Shown: positions 32,909-43,600, numbered from the stretch's first letter. The stretch: 64,000 bases of DNA from Symsagittifera roscoffensis (GCF_963678635.1 NC_087066.1:37767755-37831754); one strand, 5' to 3'. Notes: generated by a model from the letters alone, not told the origin. Program-made: numbers and translations.

Positions 32909-33200
32909 TATCGATTGTAGTTGGTCATTCTCTCTCGAGTGTAGTGAGGTCGTCTTGTCTTTTGATGTTCGTCCTTGGTGTTGTATTCTGATCTATATAT
33001 TGCATCATGTGATTTTACATTTTATAAAACTTTTATTAGTTTAATATTTTTTAATAATGATTTTAGTTAGTTGTTTTCACAAAAGCTTTTTGTTTTAGTT
33101 CGGTTATTTTGAAGAGTTACTCACCCTTGAGTAGCTCTTATTAAAAATAAAGGTGTGGTCACAAAGCGTGGATGTAGCGCGGTGGGTTAGGCCGGCTATA

Positions 33201-33220
33201 GAGCATGCTCAGGACGTCCT
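33201..33220. repeat. Tandem pair of 10-bp palindromes (copy C)
   Basis: GAGCATGCTC and AGGACGTCCT, identical to 15610-15629. Confidence 0.6.
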
Positions 33221-33650
33221 TTCCTGGTGGGTTAGGCCAGGAGTGGGAGTATGATTTCATGCGGTGTTTGTGAGGGGTCCTGTTATGTGACAACGTTTTA
33301 TGTTGGGTTTGTTGTGGTTTTACTTATGTCTTGTTGGTTATGTACTTTTTCCAAAAAGCAAATTTTTTGTGGTATGGGTTTGTCTTTCGACTTTTTTGTG
33401 TTTTATTATTTCTTTCTAAGACTTTGTAATAGTCTTCAAAAGAATAAATTATCCAGTTTTAAACTGGGTTAATCCGGTTTGGGTACCGTTGGTTTCCTTT
33501 TCTAAGTCATGCTGTTATTCTATGATTTGTGGTATTTAGTAAGCTGCGTTGGTTAGTTTTGTTTAGTATATGATTCCTTTCCAACCGGGTTAAAGGAAAG
33601 TTTGAAACATGTTATTGTATGTTAGAGTTGTTGAGTGTGAAAACTTGAAT

Positions 33651-33656
33651 CTGAAA
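33651..33656 (-). promoter_or_regulatory. Candidate 3' splice acceptor (copy C)
   Basis: Coding-strand GAATTTCAG, equivalent to 16062-16067; the first exon base would be 33650. Confidence 0.35.
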
Positions 33657-34083
33657 TTCATTATTTTAAACAATTCTTCGTGGGCGAGCTGTGCGAGTGT
33701 GGATAGAATTTCTGTGCGAATGAAAGAAAATATCAAAAGGTTAGTACTGCAATTGCATTTTATTAATTTACTGCATAGAATTTGGAAATTTACTGCTAGT
33801 TATGGGGGAATTTTAAGATACAAATTTTCATCATAATTAGATTTACTGCTGTGGGGGAAAATTTTATAAATTAATTTACTGCATTGGTATTATATTTATT
33901 TAATTGTTGGTGCAAAAGTTTAATAGGGTCTTAAACAGTTTTGAAGAAGTTTGCTATTTTTTATTTTTCTTTTGTGAATTTTTCAGATGATCTAGGATGA
34001 AGGCTAAAAATCTAAAGAAAACATGAATAAAGAATGGTGAGTTTTTAATATTGTAATTAATTAGTAATATTTACTTAATTCAT

Positions 34084-34092
34084 ACTTACCTG
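34084..34092 (-). promoter_or_regulatory. Consensus 5' splice donor just after last ORF (copy C)
   Basis: TAA-CAG|GTAAGT on the coding strand, directly after the stop of the 597-aa ORF; identical in copy B. Confidence 0.5.
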
Positions 34093-35886
34093 TTAGTCGT
34101 CGGGGAAAAAACCGTGGGGGAAGATATCGTGAATTAGTTCTGAAGTTGTTAGTAGTTTAGCTAGAATGCGGATGATATTTTTAGTTTGAAGCAGTGGCCA
34201 AAGCAATTGAAGTGCCTTAATAGTGGTTAGTTCTTCAGTGCCTACTGCAAACTCATAAGGTGTGTTTTGGATTAAGTTATATAATTTGTGGTTAAATTTA
34301 GTGTTGTGGATGAATTCTAAAATTGGGATTTCTATAGGTTGTACAAACTCGTGCGGGATAAGGAAGGGTCGGGATTCTTCGGCGTTGAAGGTCTTGGTGA
34401 TGGGGCAGAAAATATACATTTGGGTTATGGGGTCATAATTACGAAGAATACCATGGAGGTTAGTGTCTTTAATACAATATGTGAAATTTAGGAAATACGG
34501 TGAAGTGTATTTTGAATTGATGAATTGGAAACGATGGTGTGGTTGTCTAGAGGGTGTGTGGAGATCAAAGTGATTTTGGATGAAACGATAGTAACTGTAT
34601 GTATGTGTTTGTTTAGTGCGCAACATAATATCGTGTGAGCAGTGTAAATCTCTTTCGTGTGGTGCAAGGAAATGAAAGGTTAGTGAAAAGATTTGGAAGC
34701 GTTCTTTAAAACTTTCGTATGCTTGTGTGTTTGTTAGTGCTTCTGAAATAATGTGATCAAACTTTCGGTCGAAAATGTTTAGTGTAAATACATATGGTGT
34801 CTTGATGAAAAATTTCTCGGTGATTTGTGGATTAGCGAAGCGATCGTCGTCTAAGAATTGATCTTGGTTAGCTCTGATGATGTTGTGATCGTAGTATTCT
34901 AGTGTACATTCATTAGCTCTAGGTGCAGTGTGTATTTTTAGTGATTTTTTATATCCTACGTAAGTAAACTGTCTAGCGGTGAGTGGTGTAGTTAGTCGAT
35001 ATAGCATATCTTTGTTTCGGTCTGTATCGATGGAAGTGTTGGTTAAAGGTAAGCAAAGAGGGTTAGTGAAATGATAGTATGAGGTCCAAGAGAGAGTGGG
35101 CATTAAAACGTATTCGTCTACAAAGTTGCGTGTTTCGTTAGCGTCATGAGGGGTGTTTAAGGTGTATTGTGGAAATGAGGGTAAAGTGATAGCTAAAAAT
35201 TCTTTGGTGTTAGTATGTTGGGGGTGGTTGATGTATTCACGGGCTGTTCCTGGTTTTGCTGGGAAAGGATGGTTGGGGAACTTTCTTTTAAAAGTGCGGT
35301 AAGCTCTATTAGTGTTGAGTGAGGATTCAGTTGATGTGGATGATGGTGCTATTGATTCAGTATAATTTGAAGAGGGTGTAGGGGGATTGGATGAATTTGT
35401 AGTGGAGGAGATTTGGTTTATGGTCGGGGTGTTAAGGTGGTAGGGTTGTTGTTGGAGGGTAATAAAATTGTCTAGCTCTGGGGAGATTCGGGGGGTGTCT
35501 GGAGATGATTGGTCAGAATGGTATGAGGAATAGGTTGGGGTAACTTGGGAAGCATAAGAGGGTGTGGGAGTGATTGGGTTAGGGTTATTTGACAAAATGG
35601 GTTGAAAAGGAGGTTGAGAAAAATGAGAAGGGTTATGAAAATTATTGGATGGAGATGGTTCTGAGTCGGCAAATTCATCGGGGGTTTCAATATTCGGATT
35701 ATTTAGCTGTGAAACGGAGTATAAAACTGAAATTTGTGAGTTAGTGTCGGAATTCATGCCTGATGTTACATTGCTAGGTGGAAAATCGGGTGGCGGAAAA
35801 GCAAAAAGTGGTATTATTGGGATTGAAGAAGGAAGGTTGGTTGGATGGGAATTTGATCGATGGAGTGATCCAAGTTGGCGGCTCAT
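34093..35886 (-). CDS. 597-aa 3' ORF, unknown function (copy C)
   Basis: ATG at 35886 and stop TAA at 34095-34093. An N-terminal Pro/Ser/Thr-rich region of about 195 residues precedes a folded-looking region rich in Phe, Tyr, His and Arg. There is no zinc-finger spacing, signal peptide or membrane span that I can see. The ATG shares bases with the TGA of the env frame (ATGA at 35886-35883). Relative to copy B there are several small in-frame length differences confined to the low-complexity part, while the C-terminal 390 residues keep their length, a pattern expected of a constrained domain. Function not known. Confidence 0.75.
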   Translation of the reverse strand: MSRQLGSLHRSNSHPTNLPSSIPIIPLFAFPPPDFPPSNVTSGMNSDTNSQISVLYSVSQLNNPNIETPDEFADSEPSPSNNFHNPSHFSQPPFQPILSNNPNPITPTPSYASQVTPTYSSYHSDQSSPDTPRISPELDNFITLQQQPYHLNTPTINQISSTTNSSNPPTPSSNYTESIAPSSTSTESSLNTNRAYRTFKRKFPNHPFPAKPGTAREYINHPQHTNTKEFLAITLPSFPQYTLNTPHDANETRNFVDEYVLMPTLSWTSYYHFTNPLCLPLTNTSIDTDRNKDMLYRLTTPLTARQFTYVGYKKSLKIHTAPRANECTLEYYDHNIIRANQDQFLDDDRFANPQITEKFFIKTPYVFTLNIFDRKFDHIISEALTNTQAYESFKERFQIFSLTFHFLAPHERDLHCSHDIMLRTKQTHTYSYYRFIQNHFDLHTPSRQPHHRFQFINSKYTSPYFLNFTYCIKDTNLHGILRNYDPITQMYIFCPITKTFNAEESRPFLIPHEFVQPIEIPILEFIHNTKFNHKLYNLIQNTPYEFAVGTEELTTIKALQLLWPLLQTKNIIRILAKLLTTSELIHDIFPHGFFPDD

Positions 35887-37634
35887 CGTGGGCTAAAAAA
35901 ATTATTATTTTGAGATTGAAAAGCGGTGGTATGGGGTTGTTCAATAATTTGTTCATAAGTATTATCATCTTGTGATTGATGTGTCATTATATGTTGGACG
36001 GGACTTTGCGATGTGGTGAGTCTAAAATTTGGATTGTGTGTGATGGCTAAATTGCGAAAATTTCGTGGGACTAGGGATAGTGGATGGTTATTTGGTAGGG
36101 GTGGTAGTTGTGGTGCCGTTGGCTGTGTGTCGACATTGTTATGTTCTTCGTCGTATGTATTTTGTCGTGTTGTTATTTTTGTGTTATATTCTTTTATTTG
36201 TGCGTCTAAAAGAATTTTGTTTATAGATGTGGAAAAAATTCCAAAAAATCCTGCAAAGAGTATGCGTGCTACGCTTGCTTGTCTGTTTACTTGTGTGTGT
36301 ATAGCACATGTATTGTAGATTCCTTTTAAGAGTGAGAAAAGAAATCCAATAAAGTTAAACATTGCGTATAAAATAGTCAATTTTTCTAAGATGTAGTAGG
36401 GCCATCCTAGAAAATCAAGGATTTCATTCTTGAGTGTAACAAAGCTAAAAATGTTAATTGGTGATATATCTTGGGGACGGTATTTTTCGCCGTTTAGATA
36501 TATATAATCTTTAATGTCTTTAAAATATCCGCTATAGTCTTGCGTGTAGATATCGGCAAATCCTGCGGTTTCTGCAAGTTTGCGTAAATTTTGGTCTATT
36601 GATTGTCTTTGTATTGTGTCCATTTGTGTTAATAATTCCTGGAATTGTTGTGTTCTAATGTGATGTTGAATATCTGATTTTGAATAGATTCCTATTGATT
36701 GTAAGTCTATATTTGGGTTTCGAGCAATAGCGCGAATGCTTTCTGGTGAAAATTTTTTGAGTGATTGCATTAATGTGGGATATGGAGTGAGAAGGTAATA
36801 TTTATTTTCATCAGGGTTTAGTTGTACTACATTGTGGCTATTTTCTGATCCACATGGGACTGCGGTATCCCAGAAATAGGTTCTTCGTGAAAGTGTATCC
36901 ACGAAATGTACTTTATTCTTATAAAAGATAGGGATTCTTTTATAACATCGTTTATCTTCAAAAACGTAGAGTGGTGATACTTTTTTGGTACAAGTATAAA
37001 ACCATAAGATGTTTCCTTCGTAGTCTAAAAAATTTGATCTATTTCCAGATAATAAGTATCCTGCGTAGGGTATTTTTAATACTGCTAGTGCAAGTGATTG
37101 TATTATTTGTGTTCGTTCTAATTCGCATAGTTGGTGTAGTGTTTCTAATTCGGAGAGTGACATTTCTTGAAAAATGCGGCTAATTGTATAGTCTAGTTTC
37201 ATATCCAAATGAATATCATAGTGGATATTACCGAAATATGTAGTATTCATTAGTGATAATTCTTGTAAGCGTGTGCTTCTGGTGTCATAAGGTTTTAGAT
37301 GTCCACCAGGTTGTCCGTTGCTTTTTTCAAAATTAACTGGTATATAGGATGTTCCTTCGTTTGGAGGATGACCTGTGGCATATGGGTCGATTTTTACTTT
37401 TCCAGTGGTCATGTCGAATCCTTTTTCGTATTCAACTAATATTTCAGAGTATTGTGTTCTGTGAAGTGGATTCCTGTATTTACATGCAAGTTCTGTTTCT
37501 TGATATATTTGAAAACGTGTCAATTTATTTTCTATATTGTCTATGTTTCTAAAATCGGAACTTAGTTTGCGTGATGGATGGACTTGTTCATATGGAATTG
37601 ATTGTATAAAATATTTTTCGTGAAATTTTATCAT
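35883..37634 (-). pseudogene. env: Envelope-like glycoprotein, C-terminal two thirds (copy C)
   Basis: 583 residues from an internal ATG in the correct env frame to TGA at 35885-35883. It contains the cysteine-bearing ectodomain core (LHQLCELERTQ, LWFYTCTKK, IPIFYKNKVHFVD, VPCGSEN). Two hydrophobic segments near residues 390-440 and 455-475 are probably the membrane anchor region. A Gln/Pro/Ser-rich tail of about 100 residues follows. It is cut off from its signal peptide by a TGA at 37754-37752 and an upstream 8-bp duplication. Resemblance to chuvirus-type glycoproteins is inference from the motif pattern. Confidence 0.72.
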
Positions 37635-37981
37635 ACGAGCGTGTATTTTTGCTACTTGAAATGTTGTACATGTATCTTCGGGGAACCAAACAATTGTTGC
37701 TTGTGTTCTCGTTGTAGGGTCGCAATATCCTTGATCATTTTTACAAGGTAGTCAGATTCCTTGATAGATCATTGTATTATCAGATAAATCTCGTGTGAGT
37801 TGTATTTTTTCGAGTTGTATTTTCCAATCGAAAAACATTATTTCTTGGTATCCTTTATTTTTCGTGTCTGCTTTGCAGTTTGATGGGTTATTTATACCAA
37901 TGTGTGGTATCCAATGTTTATCATGTAGGTCATAGGTTAATCGTCCGTGTGCGCCGTTATACGGGTATTTTTCGTCTAGTT

Positions 37982-38509
37982 TTATATGTCCTTGGTGTCT
38001 TTCAAGTTGTGATTGATGTACAGAGTCTGAAAAAACTTGAAAATTTGAAAATTTACTAACTTTCTTTGGGAGTTTTTATTTCGTGTGATGTTTAGTCTAA
38101 GTAATTCATTTTTACAATCGTCGGGATTGAGATGTAAAAGACGTTCTATATTACTTTGATAGAATGATTCATGGTCAAGTCGGTTTTTGTTTCCGTTCGA
38201 GACTTGTGAACAATGTACTTTCTTTTCGGAAAATGTTGCTGTGAATTTATATCCTATAACTGTTGTTGCTCGGGCTTTTGAGTAAAGTTTCGCTATTACA
38301 TTTGTTGTTTCTATGGCTTGTGGTTCTGTTTCACATTGTGATACTTGATTTATTGCATATTTGTGTAGTGTTTTTTGTTCATTTTCTTCGCAATCGTAAT
38401 GTGTTACTAATAAATCTTGTGGTCCTGTACGAGGGGAAGGGTTTATGTTTTGATTTGAGGTTACTAGAAAAGGGAGTTGGAGAAAAATTAATAATTTTAG
38501 AATATACAT
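37982..38509 (-). pseudogene. env: Envelope-like glycoprotein, N-terminal part (copy C)
   Basis: ATG at 38509, signal-peptide-like start, then about 155 residues matching copies A and B, after which the tandem 8-bp duplication gaaaattt (38039-38046 and 38047-38054) shifts the frame and a stop follows at 37982. Allowing for it, the whole env frame would span about 873 codons including the stop. Confidence 0.72.
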
Positions 38510-39633
38510 GTGTATGATAATCCTGAGTATGGGTTATAAAATGTAATGTAACCAATTGTGTTTTTGGTGTATCTGTCGTATTTATATATTACTTCAGTAG
38601 TAATAAACGGTGGTGGTAGTGATTGAGCTGTTATGTTAGGTGGATTTAATGGGTATGGATGTTGGGTAATGTTATTTAACTTAACTGTGATTTCAAATTT
38701 TAATTGTAAACTGTTTTGTTGGAGTATTTGAATATTGTGATCACGGATATCGTTGTGAATATCTTGGCGATATTGTAACCTATTAAGTGCCCAGTTATGA
38801 AGGCGGTTACTTTCTTGATGTTGTCCAAATAATGGTGGAGGTGCTGTGAATGTATTCCAATCTAATCTTAAAGGAATATTTATTGATGATTGTTCTCGAT
38901 ATCTGGCGTCGAGATTATTTGGAAAATTTAAGTTAAAGGGTAGTGGTGAAAATTGGCTTATTGATGGTGTTGATGGTAGTGATAATGTTTCTGGTAGTGA
39001 TGAGGATGTTGTTGTATCCGTAGAAATATCTATGGGGTCATTGACTAAATTTGGTTCACCTTGTGTAAATGAATGTGTAGTCCAATATGGAAATCGTGAT
39101 GTTTGGTTTGGGGGGTTAAAAGGATTTTCACGTATTTGTTCAGATGTTGGTGTTGAACCTAAGTAGTCTGAGGGGAGACTTGAAGTGCTTCGTTGTGAAA
39201 AAAGTGTAGGAGTTTCTGGTGTGATACCAGTGGTGTTTTCTGGAGTGGTTTGTGATGGGGATTGAGGTATATCAAAATGAACTCGGGGAGTTTGAAAATT
39301 TCTGTTTCGTCGAGGATGTATAATTTGTCTATCTATTTCTGTTGTGTTTTGGTTTTGACTAAGGTTTCGTATTCTACTTAGTTCTTGTGGTAGTGTTGGG
39401 TAAAGATTATATGTTGGTTCACTTAGGGATGCTTGTCGTTGAACTGGTTCTAGTGGTTCAGATAAACGAGCGTGCCGTTCTTCAAAAGTGTATGGATTGT
39501 CTTGAAAAGAAATTCGTGTAGATGTTGGAGGATTTTGAGTAGTTGAAGGTGGTGTTTGGTTATCTTGGGATGATGTCGGTGAAGACTGATTCTGTGACTG
39601 TTGGGTAGCAATTTTTGATGGATTTTTGAATTG
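38497..39633 (-). CDS. 379-codon ATG-less open frame upstream of env (copy C)
   Basis: Identical length and ends to 658-1794. In this copy it lies in the same frame as the 62-aa membrane ORF, separated only by TAA-AAG-TAA (39642-39634), so double stop readthrough would fuse the two; copy A lacks one base here, which puts them out of frame. No stop over 378 codons despite many substitutions relative to copy B. No family recognised. Confidence 0.6.
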   Translation of the reverse strand, partial: QFKNPSKIATQQSQNQSSPTSSQDNQTPPSTTQNPPTSTRISFQDNPYTFEERHARLSEPLEPVQRQASLSEPTYNLYPTLPQELSRIRNLSQNQNTTEIDRQIIHPRRNRNFQTPRVHFDIPQSPSQTTPENTTGITPETPTLFSQRSTSSLPSDYLGSTPTSEQIRENPFNPPNQTSRFPYWTTHSFTQGEPNLVNDPIDISTDTTTSSSLPETLSLPSTPSISQFSPLPFNLNFPNNLDARYREQSSINIPLRLDWNTFTAPPPLFGQHQESNRLHNWALNRLQYRQDIHNDIRDHNIQILQQNSLQLKFEITVKLNNITQHPYPLNPPNITAQSLPPPFITTEVIYKYDRYTKNTIGYITFYNPYSGLSYTCIF

Positions 39634-39639
39634 TTACTT

Positions 39640-39828
39640 TTAGTGGGAAGGTTTATGTTTATTATAATATTCTTCCAAAAAAATAATTAGAAAAATTGTT
39701 GCTAGGGCAAATGTGATGATTGCTTTCTTTATACATTTACATATTGTCAAAATGAGGGATGATAGAAATGTTATGAAAATTACAAACAATAAAAAAATAT
39801 CAGTTCTACTGGAAATTGTTCGTATCAT
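39640..39828 (-). CDS. 62-aa two-span membrane protein (copy C)
   Basis: ATG at 39828, TAA at 39642-39640. Differs from copy A by F6S and a few Ile/Phe/Leu exchanges inside the helices; the CKCIKK turn and EEYYNKHKPSH tail are unchanged. The start overlaps the preceding TGA (ATGA at 39828-39825). Confidence 0.55.
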   Translation of the reverse strand: MIRTISSRTDIFLLFVIFITFLSSLILTICKCIKKAIITFALATIFLIIFLEEYYNKHKPSH

Positions 39829-40055
39829 TTAGACAAGTTGTTAAAATCGTACCTGTGGATATATTCAAGGGTTTTGGAAAGTTGGAGGAATAGTTCGAGT
39901 ATTGTGTAGAAAATTAAAAAAATGTTACAAAAAATGATTAAGATAATTAGAAAAGATTCAAGTAGATCAAAAAGAAATATTATAAAAGCTTCAAGTATTG
40001 AAAAAAAATGTTTAAAATTTATAAGTATTTGAGCGACTGTTTGAGAGAAAAGCAT
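39825..40055 (-). CDS. 76-aa hydrophobic small ORF (copy C, long form)
   Basis: ATG at 40055 directly after the TAA of the 50-codon frame. The first 55 residues are almost continuously hydrophobic; the last 20 are polar (LSKTLEYIHRYDFNNLSK). A run of seven T on the coding strand keeps the frame open, whereas copies A and B have six T and stop at 46 aa. Confidence 0.35.
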   Translation of the reverse strand: MLFSQTVAQILINFKHFFSILEAFIIFLFDLLESFLIILIIFCNIFLIFYTILELFLQLSKTLEYIHRYDFNNLSK

Positions 40056-40208
40056 TTAAGAAATGATCTCTTGGTCGAATATTTTTTGCTGTTTGAGGCG
40101 ATTTTCTAGTGTGGTCGAATTATTTATTAGTTTTTTGACAAGTGGTTTGAGTTTTGTAAAAAATTGTTGGGGGCAATTTTCATGGTGACTGGGAGGTCGT
40201 CTTTTTCT
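40056..40208 (-). CDS. 50-codon ATG-less frame after pol (copy C)
   Basis: Equivalent to 2216-2368, opening with RKRRPPS and closing KIFDQEIIS. Its TAA abuts the next ATG. Too short to prove coding on its own; retention in three copies is the only support. Confidence 0.3.
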   Translation of the reverse strand, partial: RKRRPPSHHENCPQQFFTKLKPLVKKLINNSTTLENRLKQQKIFDQEIIS

Positions 40209-40655
40209 TTATTTTTGTTTGTCAAATGATCCGGGGTATGGTGAGATTTTTATACTTTAGGCTAATTAAAATCTTCATTTTGTTACTTTAGGCTAAGTTA
40301 TCAAATTTGTTTTGGGGGTATTCGTGGTCTGAGTTGGGGAAATATTGTTGATCTTTGGGTTATTAGATAAGGGAGGGGTACGGTATTATGGTGATGTTTA
40401 TTTTAGCTGTCAAGTTGGAGTGGTTTGCTTATTTTTGACCTGGAGGTTGTAAAGTTATAGTTAGAGATGTGCCTGGAGTTCTAGATTATTCGTCTAATTG
40501 ATCTTAGTTTGAGTTAGAGAAAGTGGCGGATTGGATGAATCCTATTGGTCTATTTTGAACTAGAATTATTGCGTACTTGTGAGCATGTTATTTTGAAAAA
40601 ATGAAATGAAAATTGTTACGGAGGTTTCAAGATTGTGAAGTATAAAATCTTAAAA
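40209..40655 (-). other. Post-pol non-coding stretch (copy C)
   Basis: Equivalent to 2369-2813. Stops in all minus frames; I see no conserved ORF. Confidence 0.4.
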
Positions 40656-43600
40656 TTACTTTTTAAATTCTACTTTCTTTAATATTTTAGATTGGGGGAT
40701 GAACATTTTGTAGTTTTTACCTGGTTGATTTCGGAGTCTTGTTGTTTTTCTATGTTCAGATTTGTCTATTTCTTCTTGGGGTATTATTTGTTCGGTCATT
40801 TTTCTATTTTTTCTTTGTTTTGGAGATTCTTTATGGTTTTGTGTATTGATTTTGGTGGCGGTTGGTTTTGTGTTTTGATTTTCGGTGGGGTTATCATTTT
40901 GTTCTGTGTTTTTCAGATGTGGTTCATTTTGAATGATTTTTAATCCTGTGAAAGAATATAATTGAGTTAATTCGCGGAGTGCGTATTCTTTTGGGTAATA
41001 AGGTAATAGGTTGTTTCGATGTTGAACGATTTCTTTTTTGTTTGAGTCGGTAATTTTATATGTGACATCAGAGGGTTTTGCAATTATTTGGTAGGGTCCT
41101 TTTCGGAGGGGTTGTAATTTTTTAGAAATTCCTTTTTGAGTATTAAAATTAGGTATTAAAACAAATGTTCCAATTTTTAAATCGGAAGCTGGTGTAAAAC
41201 GTGAATTGATTTGGTCATTTATGTTTTGTCTTTGTAATAACTTTTTCGTTATTTTTTGGTAAATTTCATTGTGTTTCTTATCTCTATTTAAAATCCATTC
41301 GGTGTGTGTACCGGAGGCTAATTTAAGAATTTGTGGGTGATGAAAATGATCTTCATCGTGCGTATGTAATGGGAGGTTATAACAAATTGAGTCTTTAGTT
41401 GGTTGACAATAACCTTGTGCGTTTTTATGGGAATTTGCTGTAAACATTATTGGTTTGCGTGGCTTTTGGTTGAAAACCATTTCATATGGTGACATTCCTA
41501 AAGTTGTCGTGATTTGTGAATTATATGCTAAGGGAAATAATTTTACATCTGCTGACCATTCGGTATATTTTGTATCATTTCCGTTGATGATACATCTAAG
41601 ATATTCTTGTAGTGAACGGTTCATACCTTCGACTAAGCCGTTTGTCCAAGGTGCATGAGATGTACGTGGTTTGTGTTTAATGTTGTATAAATGACATAGT
41701 GTTATTATTTCATTATTTATGAATTCTGTACCGTTGTCTGTAACTAAAATTTCTGGTAGTCCGAATTTTGCTATCCAGTGTTCATAGAGTGTTGTGTAAG
41801 CGTAATAAGCGTTACAATGTGGTACTGGGTTAAGTGCTACATAATGTGTAAATGCGTCAACAATTACCATAATGTAGGAGTTTCCTTCTGATGAGGGTGA
41901 AATTGGTCCTTTAGTATCAAATGAGATACGATGATTAAAGTACAAACTTTGTCCTTTAAAATCTTGTTTTTGTGCTATTTGTTTTTGATTTGGGTAAGGT
42001 TTATTCAGTTGACATACTATACAATCATTGCATAGTACTTTTATCCAAATTGGTGCATTTGGGAAGTAAAAATTTTGTATAAAATTTGAATATGTTTTTT
42101 CTGATCCAGAGTGTCCTTTAATATTTTGTGTATGTGAAATATTAAAAGCTATAAGAATCATACTTATAGGGAGACAGGGAACTGTAGATTCATTTAGGTT
42201 ATACTCTAAAAGGTCTGTTTTTTCGTTAATTGTTGTGTTGTTAAATTTGCGAAAGTATCGGAGGAGTGTTTTGTTTCCTAGAATGGTTGAATCTGCTTTG
42301 ATAGGTTTAGTTTTATATTTGTGCCATGATTTCAGTTGTCTAATTACTGGGTCAAGGTTTTGATATTGTTTCAGTGTTGAAATTGTAATTGTTTCTGTTG
42401 GGGGGAGAAAAATGTTTTCGATTTCTAATTTAGATAAGGGTATTGTATCAAGTGGGTCATGGAGGTCAAAAACTTGATTTATTGTGTATTTTGAATCATT
42501 TGTTTGTGGTCCTGATAAATTTATTTTATCAGTTAAATCTTCTTTTTCAATTAGTGGAAAATGGTCTTTTTTAGGTAGGTGTTGTTTTGTTCGTTTTTGT
42601 TGGGTGTTATTTTTTATCCATTGAGAATATGGGATTGGTTTGAAGGTTGATGTTCCAAGTAGATCAACTTCATAATGATTATTTTGACAATCTAAATAAA
42701 GTGGGAAATGTTGTAAATTATTTATTTGTGATTGTTCAATATCAGTTTTTACTGCATATTTGCATTCTAATCGAGGTGATGTTTCGTTTTCTGCAAGGTA
42801 GAATTTTATATTTTTGGGTATTTCAACTGTTGTTTTTCGTGTAAGTAATTCAGGTGGTGTATTTCGACTTAAGGTGTCTGGTAATGCAAGATTTTTTCCT
42901 GCAGTCCAAACTATATGTAAGTTTGGAAACTTCATTAGAATTAATTGAAATCTGTAAACTCGGTGGTTTGGTTTAGATTTTTGTGTAAAAAGAAAAATGA
43001 TTGGTTTGTGGTCTGTGAATAAAACTGTGGGATGTTTTGATCCAAGTATCAGAAATTCATATTCTGTCAGTGTATATATTATGGCTGTACATTCTCTCAT
43101 TAGAGTTGAGAGTCGTAGCTCTGCTTGAGTGAATAATCGAGAATTTGCTGATATGAGGTTCATTTTATTTGTTCCATTATGTGATTGTAATAGTGCTGCG
43201 CCGATGCCAAAGTTCGAAGCATCGCACATTGCATAAAATGGTTGATCAGGGTCTGGAATTGTGTTTGAAATTTGTTCAGTTAAAAGTTTCTTTATTTCTT
43301 CGAATCGTGCTTGATGTTCTGTATTCCATTCAAAGTTATTTTGTTGTCTAAGGATGTTATAAAATGGTCGTAGATATAACTGCATTTTATAAACATATTT
43401 ACTTAAAAAGTTTAACATTCCAAGGAATTCTTGGATTTTCTTTTTATTTGTTGGTGGTTGAAGTTTTTGAATAGCGTCAATGCGTGATTTCAGTGGAGTG
43501 ATTGTTTTTCTTTCTATGTTATGTCCTAAGAATTTAACTCTTGTCAAAAAGAAGTGTGATTTATCGGGGGCGGCCTTCAGATTTTCGTTCTGAAGTATTT

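Larger units (their letters stand above)
32534..34092 (-). other. 3' untranslated region of copy C
   Basis: About 1.56 kb. Same layout as 14890-16505: splice donor at its start, candidate acceptor at 33651-33656, twin palindromes at 33201-33220 and the invariant block at 32750-32908. No long minus-strand ORF. Confidence 0.55.
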
